A DNA stretch of 64,000 bases from positions 90,392,259 to 90,456,258 of the forward strand of contig NC_085047.1 in assembly GCF_963662255.1 (NCBI RefSeq). Direction: 5' to 3'. The stretch is from Cinclus cinclus. Lineage: Eukaryota; Chordata; Aves; Passeriformes; Cinclidae. Both the position numbers and the translations under genes were made by a program. Below the pieces are notes generated by a model that ran no database searches, was not told the DNA's origin, and saw nothing but the letters and a program-made list of their open reading frames with translations. How positions within the stretch are numbered: the first letter of the stretch is position 1; each line of letters opens with the position of its first letter. Shown here piece after piece: positions 51,201-63,200 of this stretch.

Positions 51201-52166
51201 AGTTTTCTGAGACCTCTGCACCAGCCCTGGAAAGCATCCAGAGCCTGAAGGTGCTTCTATGCTTGGTACTCTGAGGGAAATGCTCCTCAGTATCACTGGC
51301 ACCATCCAGTTGAGGCTGATATTAAGAATATTAGTTAGTGGTATGAGGGGAAAATTCTTTCACTGGAGCACCTAAAGGCTGCAGGCAAGAACTGCGTAGG
51401 TATTGTGCTTATAAGGCACAGCCTCTCTTCAGTATGCTGCATAAGCACAGAAGACAGATGAAGGGTGCATAGGTGGAAGGGGAGGCAGAAATATTTTCTT
51501 TTTTTTGCAGATGAGGAGACATCCAATCTTAGGTCTGAACGCTAGTAACTGAACATCAGGGTCAGATTCCTAAAAAAGGAATTGTTTACCAATGTTTTCC
51601 ATTTTCCAGTAGTATCTTTTAAGATGTTCATGAATGTGAATGAATAGTGTTGCATTTGAATGAAAATTCTTAGGTGTTGTGGCAATGTATTAAAACACAG
51701 TGCATTTGAGTGCTTGTCAAGTAAAAAATGCAAGTGGCTAATGCTGCAGTCAAATGCATTTTTCCAAGGAATCAGCTGCTTTCTTATTGCATTTCTAAAA
51801 TATATCTTCATGGAATTATATTTTCTGAGACATGAATCAACACAACATATGTTATAGTGCTTCAGCTCTGTTTTCATAATGAAAAGAAGCTGCTTTATTA
51901 GCATCTGTTGTAATGCTGGGAATGTATCCTGACACAGATTCGCAGTGAAAAAATCCACCGATTGCACTCAGTCCAGGTTTAAAGGAATGGGATGTGATTA
52001 TGCTTGCTATTACCTAGTTATCTGTTCTGCTCTTCTCCCTTTCTTTAATTATTTAGCAGAGTTAACACAGAAACGCAGTAAAGGAAACGCTCAAACTCAG
52101 TATTATTTCTGGACACAGAGAGTCTTCTTTAAACCAGCAAGGAATTTTGACTGAAAAGTCCTATTG

Positions 52167-52280
52167 AAGTTGTTTTGGTTTGGTTTTTATTTGTTTGTTT
52201 GTGGTGTTTTTTTTGTTTTTTTTTTTTTTCATTGTTGTTGTTTGGGGTTTTTTGGGGGTTTTTTTTGGCTTTTTTTTCCC
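52167..52280. repeat. T/G-rich low-complexity tract
   Basis: Units of TTG, TTTG and long T runs are mixed with GGGG and GGGGG clusters. No open frame or element body is associated. Confidence 0.8.
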
Positions 52281-55200
52281 GTTAGGATGGTAGCTTTCCT
52301 TTGCTGCAGTTGTCTTCTAAAATATACATTATAGATTATCTTCCTTTGAGAGAATTGTAAAAGGAAAACTTGGTGTTGGGACTTGGCAAACTGCCTCTAA
52401 TCTAATTTATATTGCAGGGCACCAATTACTGGGGAATTCATATACTACTAAATGTCACTTCCACGTTTTCCCTAACAATGACAAAAACAATTTGTAATTC
52501 ATTCTAATCATAAGAATTCAACACTGAAAAAATCTCCTTATTGTCCCGTCATAATTTCCCCCCCTCATAACTGCAATATTATGGCTTTTCAATGTCCTTT
52601 CACCCTTCCCACTGACCTGCAGTAGAAGGAGGTAGCAGTTGTTTGGATTTTGAGCTGTTTCTCCAGACCCAGAAACTAAAAGGCAATGACAGAACTTTTG
52701 AACAGTTTCCTCTCCTTTTGACCCCACCAAAGTGCAAGGAGTTACACAAAAAGGAAAAGTTACAATCAGGAGATTGCAATAGGCTTTTATGCATGCTAAA
52801 TACTCTATCTGTGCTTAATATTTCATATTTCCACGTAGCTTGATAGACATAAAGGTGTGCAATGAGTGGAGATGGGGCATCTGTTTCAAAGAGCTTTTAT
52901 CTAAGTCATAATCACGGAAATTTCCCAGGAAAATGGGAAAGAAGGAAGATGGCTGAGTACAAGAGTGAGGGCCCTGAGAGTGATAAACCATAGATTATAC
53001 CAGTCTCTGCTTTCTTGGTTTAGTTTTGCAATTCTTGTAAGTGGAACTGTACTCAAGTAGTGCAAACAAAAGCCACTGCTGGCACAGGGAATATTCTTTG
53101 AAAATCTCTGTTTGTTCAGTCAACAATATAGGTATTTATGCTTTAGTGATGGGTATTGAAATGCCTGGATTGATACCTTTGACCATATATAAAAATAGGT
53201 AAGGGAAATAGAAAACTTTGACATATAAAAGGATGATAAACCAGGAATATAATTTAAAAGAACTCTGCCAGTGCTTGAGTGTCTGGCATTTTCTGCTTCA
53301 TGAATTGTAATATTTAATGGGGGCAGGGAGGAGAGCTCATTTCCAGTCAGAGAAGTAACAGAGAGAATTTCTGATGAAAACCCAGGTTGGCTTGAAAGTT
53401 GTTTAGATCTCCTTGGCTCATACTAGCAGGGTGTGAAGATTTTTTTATCAGCAGGATCTTAGGACCATGCCTGGTCATCCTCTAGAAAGAGCTCCTTTAG
53501 GGCTGCTAAGGAGGATGGAGTAAACCACTGCCTGGTGACACATGCTGATGGCAGGCTGACACAGTCAGATCAGCCCAAGCACAGGCAACATCTCCTGCCC
53601 TCCACTTACCAGAGTATCTACTCCTGTATGGATGTGTGGACACACAGCCCAAAGCAGGGTGGTCTTGTCTGTGAGACAGGTAGCCCCTTCTATGGGAAGA
53701 CGCAAATAGTTCCTGCCTTTCCACATTTCTGTGGGAAGATTTCCTGTGACATGAGTGAGGCTGTGCAGAGCATATGCTGCCCATGATAAATTTTGCCTAC
53801 CAGCAAAGATGCTTTCCTAGTTTTTTTTCTTGTGCTGAGTTGCATCATCCTCACAGAGCAAACTTCCAATAGGCAGAAAGGTCATGGCATCTAGCCTCGG
53901 TGAAAAATCCCCGGCACTTCTCTGCTGTCCTGACCTGATATTAAGATGTTTTGAGAACATCCTGCCATGCTGATAGCAAACAGATCACAGCAGAGTTCAA
54001 TTACTAAAATGAGTGTGGCCAGGGCTGAATTTGATACAAGGATGTGGCACCGAGCTGTAGAGCTGCCTCCTCCTGCTCCTTTTCAGACTGGACTACTTCT
54101 CATTGAGCTGTTTCTCTTCTTTCATACATCCAAGCAGATGTTGAAAGCAAAACAAACTTAGAAAAGACAACACTCTTTAGTACTCAAGAGTATTCCAGCA
54201 AACACTTATGTAGTTAATGGATGAAAATACCAAAGAACCCTAAAAACAGCCTCCAAACATCTTCTTTGCTTATCACTTTTTCCCCCCTGGAAATGACTAT
54301 TCTCTATATTGCACTCCAGTATTATACTTAATGCACTAAGCAGCCCAGGTAATGATGCAATTTTGACAACATTTTAATTTATTGATGAACTAATATTGAC
54401 TCTGACAACCTGGAACACAAGGCATATTTCTACTTGTAATTTCCACTGCTACCTGTTACATAAACTCACTTATCAATCCTCTAGTCTTCCACACCCCTTA
54501 CCATAATTCCCCCATCACCATAACATAAAATGACTCAGTTTCAGGAAGCAATATCTATTCTGTTCTTGGCTAATCTCTGCTTTAATATTTGCTTGAAAGC
54601 TGTCCCTTAATAAACACTGAAATCTTTTGAAAAAGGAAAAATATGTCAGTATTGCTCTTTTGACCTGCAAAGAGATGTAAATTTACTCATACAAACTGGA
54701 AAGGCACCACTGCAGACCTAAAATCTAATCCTTTGAGCTATCATGTTTGCTCAGTAGCAAAGGAAATTATGTCTAGGGACACTGAGCAGCAGTTTCACAT
54801 CACGGGTTTATGTTTTCTAAATACAAGGAGCAGCTAACCCCCATAGCTATAAATACAGCTGTGCCACCTGAGTATGATCCAACTACCAGGTGTAGCCAAC
54901 AGAGGTGTGGGCTGGACAGACAGTAACAAATGAGCCAGTGGCCCCATGCCCAGCTAGTCAGGCTGTCATCTCTTCTAGATTGGACTTACCCATCAGGGGA
55001 GTAGCTGTGGGTTCTGTTCAGAGGCAGTCATTCCGTACTGCCAGACCAAAACCTCAGCCTGCCCCTGGTTAACTCATTCCTACTTTTCAAATCAAAACAC
55101 AGCCAGGTCCAAGGTACTGTGACCCTCAGATAACAGCATTATTTCAGCCTCTTGTTTCAAATGTCACTGCTCAACTGGGGCAAGGAGAGTTGTGACCTGA

Positions 55201-55880
55201 CCTCTCCAGCGGCCTCTATAATCTTCTGTGGAGCTCAGTGAGCTTGACTCATAGGATCAAGGCAAAGAAGAGTGTCTGGGAATGCTTTTGGCTACATGTA
55301 CTGAAAGGACCTACCTGGAGAGTGCCACTTTTCATGTGGGTGACTAATAAAACATGTGATACAAGTGTAAACATCAGCATCTTGAGAAGTAAATGTGCAT
55401 TTCCCAGCTTTTTGAACTTTTCGTGAGCATAGTAAGTCTATACAATCAACACCAGAAACATGCAAAAGAATATAAATGCAAATATAAAATACACGTTATC
55501 TCCTCTTTAGCATCAGCTCTCATCCCTCTTCTGATAAAAGTTCTACATTTCAAATGCCATCAGTCTGCAGAAAGGTACAGTTCCTTCTTTCTGAGCCTAA
55601 CACATTCAGCACAATAAAGTTGAGATGGGGGAAAGGACAACAATAGAAAAATGGTAGGAATAAACAAAACAAAGCAACACACAGCCACTTTTCTTGTAGT
55701 TCTGCGAAGCACTTACTAATCTTGTCTTCCTTAGAAAAAATTCTGCTCTGTTTCAGGCATTCCTGAATGTACTTAGCATTGCTCTTGAGCACACAAAACA
55801 TTCCTCACGACTGCCTTTGCATCCCAGCAATCCACAGAAGATTTTACACATTTATTACAGAAATTCCTTGAAATCTAATA
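52281..55880. other. Unique DNA
   Basis: No gene or repeat family was recognised. The part at 53470-53790 is less AT-rich and has overlapping open frames on both strands (83 and 92 codons) with no domain. Confidence 0.5.
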
Positions 55881-55984
55881 GATCTTAAGCTGCACACGGG
55901 TTCTGAGTGTCCCCAGAGCTCCCTGCCACCCCCTCCTGCCTTTTGCGGAGTTAATCCGCAGCTCTGCCGGCTAAGGGGACTTAC

Positions 55985-56170
55985 CGAGGGCTTTCCGATG
56001 GGAGGAAGCAGTCAGGAGCTCGCACACGCTGGAATAGCTGCTACCCAGTAATGAAGCAGGAGCTGAGAAGTCTCACTCTTTCAGTAGCTATTCAGGTAGT
56101 GCTGCCAGCTTGCTCTCTGCATACACACACACGGGGTGGGGGCTGGGGGTGCGGGGAATGGGAAGGGGGG
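55985..56170 (-). other. Candidate first exon of a minus-strand transcript
   Basis: On the minus strand this segment ends at 55985 with the splice-donor sequence CCCTCG|GTAAGT, a near-consensus donor. It lies in the most CpG-containing part of the window (several CG dinucleotides between about 55895 and 56155, where the surroundings are CpG-poor). A TATA-like element and a C-rich strand lie just upstream in the transcription sense. No convincing start codon or long frame is present, so if real it is a 5' untranslated exon or part of a long non-coding RNA. The next exon would lie at lower coordinates, and I did not identify one. The start near 56170 is inferred from the usual spacing to the TATA-like motif. 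Confidence 0.3.
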
Positions 56171-56179
56171 GAGGCAGGG
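56133..56179 (+). promoter_or_regulatory. G-run cluster, potential G-quadruplex
   Basis: The plus strand has four G runs separated by loops of one to three bases (GGGGTGGGGGCTGGGGG then TGCGGGG at 56133-56155), followed by further GGG, GGGGGGG and GGG runs. This fits the quadruplex consensus. A CA repeat flanks it on the low-coordinate side. It sits within the candidate minus-strand promoter region. Confidence 0.6.
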
Positions 56180-56215
56180 AGAGGCACAATAAACTCTGAC
56201 TATAATTATGAGAGC
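56175..56215 (-). promoter_or_regulatory. TATA-like element of a candidate promoter
   Basis: The minus strand reads CTCATAATTATAGTCAGAG at about 56194-56212, an AT-rich TATA-like motif. It lies roughly 30 bases upstream of the C-rich segment where transcription of the candidate exon could begin. The assignment rests on position relative to the CpG-richer segment and splice donor only. Confidence 0.22.
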
Positions 56216-57045
56216 TCCTTTCTACAAATTGTAGCAGCAAGAGATCCCCTCAGCAGCCTTTTCAGCATGATCTCTTCAAAAAGGAGTCCCTTGCAAAAAA
56301 TTACATCCTTCCTACTCTCTTTCACTGTAAGAAAAATTAAAGCCAGCTCTCTCAGAGATTTAGTCATTGATGTATCATGGAGAGGTTATTGTTGATCAGA
56401 GTTTGATATTTTTCTTTTTTATGATGAAAGTTTTATTATGAAATCTAGCCTAGTTTGCAGTCAAAAAGAGACCTGACTTTGCTTTTTATAAGGAACAGTC
56501 TCCCAGGAAAGCAGTTTAGATCAATAATTTCATGCATTTAATGACTGTATTTATGAAAGAAAGCATTCAGGCTAAGCGATTCGCTAACTGAAAAGGTAAC
56601 AGTTTAGTAAATACACATCACTGCCTTTTTGTACCTGCATACACCATTAAAGGAAAAATGCAATACCACATGTAAATTCGTAGAAAGATTTATAATGGAA
56701 TATTATTGCATTTGGCAAAGGGATCTAAAGGATTTAAAAAAGCTTAATCTCCAAGACAGATCCTTTCTTTACAATTCTTCAGAATCCTATTCTTTAGAAT
56801 CCTTGTTCTTTGAAGCCTTAAAATTATTTATCCTGTCATTACTTCTGATGTCACCTTTGATAAAAATGAAATAAAATATATTGTCTTCCTCACTAAAAGA
56901 GGGAAGTGTTCTGGAATATTTCCCACCATCAATCCAGCTCTCTTTCTCCCACATGATCCCCCCATACACTCACCTACACACATGCACAACACAGTAGCAA
57001 ATGTAACAATGGGGGGACTGAAATCGTGCATTTCCTTCAATTTAC

Positions 57046-57117
57046 CAGCAGTTTCACTCCCCAGAAAGCAGTGGTTTAGTCCAGATCTTGGTACAACTCC
57101 AATAATCACAGGGTCAT
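57046..57117 (-). CDS. Candidate 72-bp internal coding exon, unidentified
   Basis: On the minus strand a good splice acceptor (pyrimidine-rich tract then TTTACAG) lies just above 57117, and a GTAAA donor follows at 57045. The 72 bases between are open. In the frame that starts with two bases of a split codon, they read DPVIIGVVPRSGLNHCFLGS then ETA, with phase 1 at both ends. A symmetric 1-1 exon of 24 residues could be a cassette in an extracellular protein. I do not recognise the peptide. The frame also stays open beyond both splice sites (56828-57154), which weakens the argument. It lies upstream, in the minus-strand sense, of the candidate first exon at 55985-56170. It could therefore belong to a longer isoform of the same gene, or be chance. 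Confidence 0.2.
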
Positions 57118-59769
57118 CTGTAAAGAAGATGTAAAAAGGGGTGAAAAAATCCAACAGGATGTATGAATCTGACTTTGCCCCATGAGCAACACAGGGAGCA
57201 CCAGGGAGCCAGATTGGCAGAGCCCCAGTGTGACAATGACTTTAAGGACTGTTAGTTGGTATCACCATTCAGAGGCATGAGAGGATCTTGTAACAAGGAT
57301 GGAAATGGGAAGAAGATAAAATGATTGAGAGAAGCCTATTAAAACAATTCAGCTACAACTGAGAGTTGCCTTATTGATAGTTCTACCTAAAACATGTTAG
57401 TGCTCTGCAATGTTCCATGAAAGCCTTGTTCAGCCTGCTAACATTTTGCAGGGGATATTTTCAAACACAGCTGCCTGGTTGCTAATCTCCAAAATATGTA
57501 CTTAGTATTTAATTACTTTTAATTAAAGACAAATTATTTTAGGCCCTGGTAAGTTTATTAGGAAATCATAAAACATGAAGTGTACACAAAGAAGCTTTTT
57601 CCAAGGCTTTTACTTGTCTCAGTAGCAGATGAAAAGATGGAAATTTCTGTCCCTTGTTGCTCCTGCCTCCCTCCTGCTCAGAGTGGATTAGGGAAAGGGT
57701 GGTAAATGAGACCTTGTGTTTAAACTGCAGACCAACTCTGTCTACCACCTCTTGGTCCAAAAGGAGCCCCAGTGCAGATGGTCACAAAAGCATGTGGAGT
57801 CATTGGTGGCACAGACAGAGGCAGCCGTGACTTTCGAGACCTTGTTTTACTTGGTATAAAAAGAAGGGACAATTGGTGGCCTATAGTCCATACACTGCAA
57901 CATCCCACTGGTTGCTCATTTGCTGTGGAAGTTCATACTCACAAAATACATGCTCCACCTCTCTGTTCATCCTCTGAAGAGGTTAGTCAGGAGGTTGGCA
58001 AGCTGTGCCACTCAAAATGCCAGAGAACTTTTGCCAAGGTCAGAGGTGTTTTGCCAGTACTATTGGGAATTCCTGTCAGTACCCTCTCTCCCATCACAAA
58101 CACCCTTATTGCAGGACCTTGGGGGTCTGAGACTCCCTCACTGCCCTCCCATAGCTGGCATGTCCATCCCTACTCCAGCAGCAGCATAGGGAATGGTTTG
58201 GGCAGGAGCTGCAGGTATCTGGTGTAGGCAGAGCTCACAGAGCCTTGTGATCTGTACTAGCTGAAGTTGCAGGTTTTGAAAAGCTCATTTCTAGAAACTA
58301 CAAGCAGGCAGTGCCAATGTGTTTACTTCATGAGGGCAACCTGAATAGCTGACATCTGAGATCTTTCTGCATTAAAATCAAACTATCCAGCCCTTTAGCT
58401 ATTTCTCCATCTGCACTTGCTAAAAAGAAGCTTCACAGAGAAGAATGGAAACAGTTCAAAAAACACCTCTTACCTTCAGAATGATAGGAGGGCTCTGTTC
58501 TTAGGGGATTATATTAATTCAGTCAGATCTGTGGGTTGTCACTAGTGAGTACATGCAACTTACGCTTCAGAAAAAAAGATTATTTTTTTGTCATGAAAGT
58601 AAAGAATGTGGGAGAATTCTTCCATAAATTACACTCTACAACTTGGAAAGAACTAACAAATCATCTGTAACCTGTCAATCTAATTTTATTGTGCAAAGAA
58701 TGTTTCCTCCAGGGTTCTTTCCCCGATACATGTATCTATTTGCCATTCTTCTTTGACATAAACCAATTTCTGTGGTTTGCTTGTCAATAACTACTCTTAA
58801 TTTTTAATGAGTAATACTGAAGCCATTGACCACCAGTAGAAGCAGGCTCTTAAAGAAACATATCTCAGTTTCTCTGAGATGTGCAATTTTGCTTGAAATA
58901 CACCTCTGGACTATAATGGGTATTTAATATACTGGAGGATGAGGGTGATAAAAGGGTTTGTTGTATATTTTGTATCGATTCTGCTCTTCATCAGTATCAA
59001 CTGCAAGTTTTACACATTGGTATCTTTCTTACTATCTGAAAATAATAGGCTTACCTAATACAGCATATGGTATCTTTTGGCAGTCAATGTGGACTGGGCA
59101 CTTGGTTTTAGCAAGTCCTAATAACATTTTATCCTCCGCCTCTTCTTCTTCTCCTGACTCTTTCCATGATTTATTGAGCAGAAGGGTTTCACTGAGGAAG
59201 GAGATATTAGTGCATGCTTTATAATGATGTCAGAATTATCCCCATGCCAGTATTACTAATACAGGAGAATCAATATCACTTTTACAAGGAAAAGAAGTCT
59301 GGATGATCTGATATATAGAAGCATATAAATCATGCATGCATACAACCTCTTCCTCGTGAGTGACACCACGCTACCTTAGATAAAACTGATTTCTGAAGAC
59401 ATAACTATCCCCTTTTACTCCTCTCTCAAAAAACTCTAATCATTCTACAGTGCAAAGATACAGACACAGCTTGTCTTTCAGACAGTGATTTTTATGTGTG
59501 CTAGATTGCCAGAATTAAGCATGTACATCTTAATGTCACAGGTGCAAGATTTTACCCCCATGATTAAAGGAATCAATTCCTTGATTCATGGAAAATTCAT
59601 GAAAGGGGGGAGTGTAATATCTATCATAAAGCTTATATTCTGTTCTTATTTACACCCAGGTAAACCTAATTTCAATGTTTTGCATCAGAACTAACTGTGA
59701 TCTGCAACACAATATTAATCAAGGTAGTGTTGTTAAATCTAGTATAGCATGTAAAAAAACTGCAAATTT

Positions 59770-59805
59770 TATCTGAGACAGAGATTCTATCTGACACAGA
59801 GATTT
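59770..59805. repeat. Imperfect 18-bp tandem duplication
   Basis: TATCTGAGACAGAGATTC at 59770-59787 is followed directly by TATCTGACACAGAGATTT at 59788-59805, with two mismatches. A local slippage duplication. Confidence 0.8.
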
Positions 59806-60059
59806 TGCACCTGTGAATATTGATGTGTGTCTTTTATAAAATTACATAGAATCAGCAGGAACTTCTTCAATGTCACTACAGAACCCAAACCTCAAGGTCA
59901 AGCTGTAAAACCCTCTAAGGTTTCTAGGCCACTGGAATTTTGAATTAATTATTCTGAGGAGGCTGTTTCTCCTTAAATGGAAGAAGTTGACTTCGAATGA
60001 CAATTGTTTGGAATTGTGTATCAGCAATAATGCATTGCTTGTGTCAGCTGAATAGAAAG

Positions 60060-60245
60060 GTAATTCACAATAATGTTTATTAACTAATTACAATTACATA
60101 AGGTTTTGTAATCCAGGATGAACCGGGGAGAATACTCTTTATAAAACCTTTGTGATTGTTTTTAATGTTTTTAAAAGAAAACAAAGCAATTGATTTTAAT
60201 GCACTTCAATAAAACCTGAGCTATCGAGTTGAAATTATGTCTTAT
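60060..60245. promoter_or_regulatory. Candidate conserved non-coding element
   Basis: AT-rich but non-repetitive, with several TAATTA, ACAATTAC and CAATTGATTTTAAT-type homeodomain-like cores and SOX-like ACAAAG/ACAAT motifs. No open frame. The resemblance to vertebrate developmental enhancers is by composition only. Confidence 0.22.
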
Positions 60246-63200
60246 TGAGGGGTTTTTTGGGGTGCTTATAGTAAGGAAGGTTCTAGGCAGATCCATGCAG
60301 AAGCTCAGTTTCGCTGTCCTGTCCCTACATTTTCTACTCTTGCAGATTGAAAGAGATGAAGTTCAACACTGAATAAGCCCTCAGCATATGTAAAACTGCT
60401 AGAGTCCATTACAAAGACAAAAAGCTAAATTAGGGCAACCCAACTGGTAGCTCACCAGTAATTTCAAATTATTTTAAATGGCATTTCCATGCTTTTATTT
60501 ACAATTGAGGAGTTTTAATGACCTTTGCCACCTATTGAAACTGAGGAAACAAAAAGCAGTTTGCATAGCAATTGCCATTGTGTGGAATATTAAAACATCT
60601 AAGAGGTACAAAGAGAAAAGAAGGACTTCAGGAAACTAATAGCAGTGTCAGATTTGTCCTGGGAAGGTGACAGCTAGAAGAACATCTCTGTGAAACATGC
60701 AAAAACAGCAGCACAAACAAGTGAGTGTAAAAGTGGTGGCTGCTGAGTCCAGCAAGTGTTTTTACAGCAAGTTTTTAACTCCCCATGCTTTGGTGTGGCA
60801 GGAGCATCATGGAGCATGGCTTTCTTTATCACTCTCTGCATTTTGAACGCATTGGAAAATTTCAGTCCCAGCCATTAGAGCATTTGTACCAGCACTCAAT
60901 TTAACTGATCTGGCTGCAGGTCTATTTAGGCTGCCTCTCCATCCCCATCAAGGTGCTCTTCCAGTAACCCCTAAGTGATCTAAAGGAGCTTGTTTACTTC
61001 TCCTGACTCTGGATTGCTGTGGTGGTGGCTAACAAGCACATGTGTGTGCTGCTGCTGTGCTTGATGAAGAAGAATCACATAAGCGTGACAGGAAAAGAAG
61101 CCTGCAAAACAGGGATTGCTCCATTTGCTTGAAAAGAGCTGAAATGTGTCATTGTGCTGATGTCTTCCAGCCCTGAGTGACATAACTGTGGGGCAATCAC
61201 TAAAGTGTCTGGGATGTACCTAATAGTGCATGGTTTCATGTTACATCACATTAATTATCAGCTTGCCTCTGTCAAAAGGGACAGTCTTTATTATGCTCTC
61301 CCAGCTCCACATCCCAGCTGTGATTTTTGTGGCATATCTTGAGCTAGAGCCGACTCTCATCTGAGTGCACAAAAAGAGGTTCAACATATTTAAAAGGCAG
61401 AAAATTTGCCCAACATATTAAGGTGGGTGATGGGTCTCTGTGGTAGTGATCAGAATGGGTTTACTCCAAGTAAAACAGAGTGACAGGGTAAGGAAGGAGC
61501 AGAGGGTGTCAGATTTCCTTGTCCGCAAGAGAGCATAGCCTATCATAAAATCACAGAGGAGCATACCTCTGAGGTAGTGTCCTGCATTGCAACTCTCTGC
61601 AGTCACAAATTTCTTCAAGATTGGTTTTACATTAAGCATTGTCCTATGCAGGTTTAATCAGCAAGGAGCAATGTACTGCACCATCAGAAAATTAAGCACC
61701 TCTTTAAGAAACCAGATTTGAAACATCTAAGGGCTATTCTTTTAGATTACCAGAGAGAAAAGACAAAAATTGACAACTTTCTAATTGTTATTTTTTTTGT
61801 TTTGTTTCCTAGAGAAAGGAAAAACAGGATTTTACTGTCAACCCTTTTATGTGAAGGGCTACTGATTAACCCCAGTCTTGTCAATGATAATGGGGTTAAC
61901 AGCATGAAGAAGGGGAAAAGATAACATGGAAAGGGAAAATGGACAGAAGTCCTCACTTCAGTCTGAGCTGAAATGCACATGAAAACAACAAAGACTGGAT
62001 TATGCACAGAGCATTTCCCACCATATTACTCAGGTGGAGGTGATTAAACCTAGGAGAGCAGAGCATGTGTAATGTAGAGATTGGAAGGGTAATTGGTGTG
62101 TTCATGCAGCGGTTGTGCTTGGAGGCAGAGGTAATCAACCACTCAGGCCAAGCTGCAGCTTCTACCTAGATCCCCACCTTTGGGCAGAAAGTAGAGAATG
62201 GCGGAAGAGGAGTCCTGCCCTGATGTTGCCTGGATTTGTCCCTGTACACCCAACATGAATGTAATCTAGCTGAGGAAATGATGGTTGAAAACATGAGACA
62301 ACATAGACATGATCAAGGTCATATCAAACAACAACTATTCTTTTTAAGCAAAGTACAAATAAATGTCCTGTAATTAAACTGACATCCCAGCCTGACTTTC
62401 TTGCAGGACATAAATCCAGGCTGCTGTCTGCTAATTTTCTGAGACTTTTCTCTTCCTCCACAGGCATAAAAAAACTTTTCTGGGCCACAACTGCTTAACT
62501 GCATTGCCTCTGCACCCTGACACACTACAGGGAGCCTGGGGGAGGGAATGTGAGGAGGAGGTGAGGGGTGGCTGAGGGAGTCAGCCTTTGTCTCAGTACC
62601 ACTAGAGTGGTAGTTGCACCTTGCCATACCTTGGTAAATATTTGGCCCAATGGAAGAGAAGCCTTTGCCTTTGAACCAAGCCTTGTGCTGTTAGGACACA
62701 ACCAGTGTGGCACAAGGCCATCTGATGACACCTACAGCAAGAGAGGAAGCATGATCAGCAACTTCCAGAAAAAGAGGTAGCAGGAATCAAAATCCTACGC
62801 TGGCTACCATGGAAGCTGAATTGTCAGATAATAAGTTGAACAGAAGCAGTGGATGCAAAAACTGGGGAAGAAAATTAACATTAGCTATTTTTATTATATC
62901 CCTGAGGGAGAGAGAGGAGAACAAAGAATGCCAAAAAGCATAAGAACAGCTGATAAAGGTTTACTCAGCTCAGAAAATCCTACTCTAGCATTTCTTATTC
63001 TATGAAATATAAATTAAGCCATTAATACTTGAGGGGGTTTTGATTTCTGAATATGTACAAATCTAAGTACATTCTACTTGTTGTCTGAAAACCTTGGAAG
63101 CCTGAGAAGACTTGAGATTATCCTAGCTACACAAATAGGGCATTGTAGGAAATGTCCTCCTTTTTTTTCTTACTCTGTCCTAGGTAAAATAGTGTGAAGT

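Larger units (their letters stand above)
45488..52166. other. Unique AT-rich DNA
   Basis: No gene was recognised. Locally GC-richer parts near 46570-47550 give overlapping open frames (70 to 85 codons) on both strands without domains. The minus-strand frame at 51542-51967 (141 codons) has no recognisable domain. A pentanucleotide repeat at 48254-48290 and a G/T-rich tract at 48186-48230 are present. Confidence 0.5.

Noticed and set aside
51542..51967. 141-codon minus-strand frame
   Set aside because: I considered a transposase remnant, but no catalytic or zinc-finger pattern is visible and there are no terminal inverted repeats nearby.
57772..58227. 151-codon plus-strand frame
   Set aside because: No recognisable domain and overlapping frames. 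Splice context was not convincing, so most likely chance.
61530..61600. Possible CR1 tail (ATCATAAAATCACAGAGG followed by ACCTCTGAGG)
   Set aside because: Only scattered matches to CR1 3' ends remain. The similarity is too weak to separate from chance.
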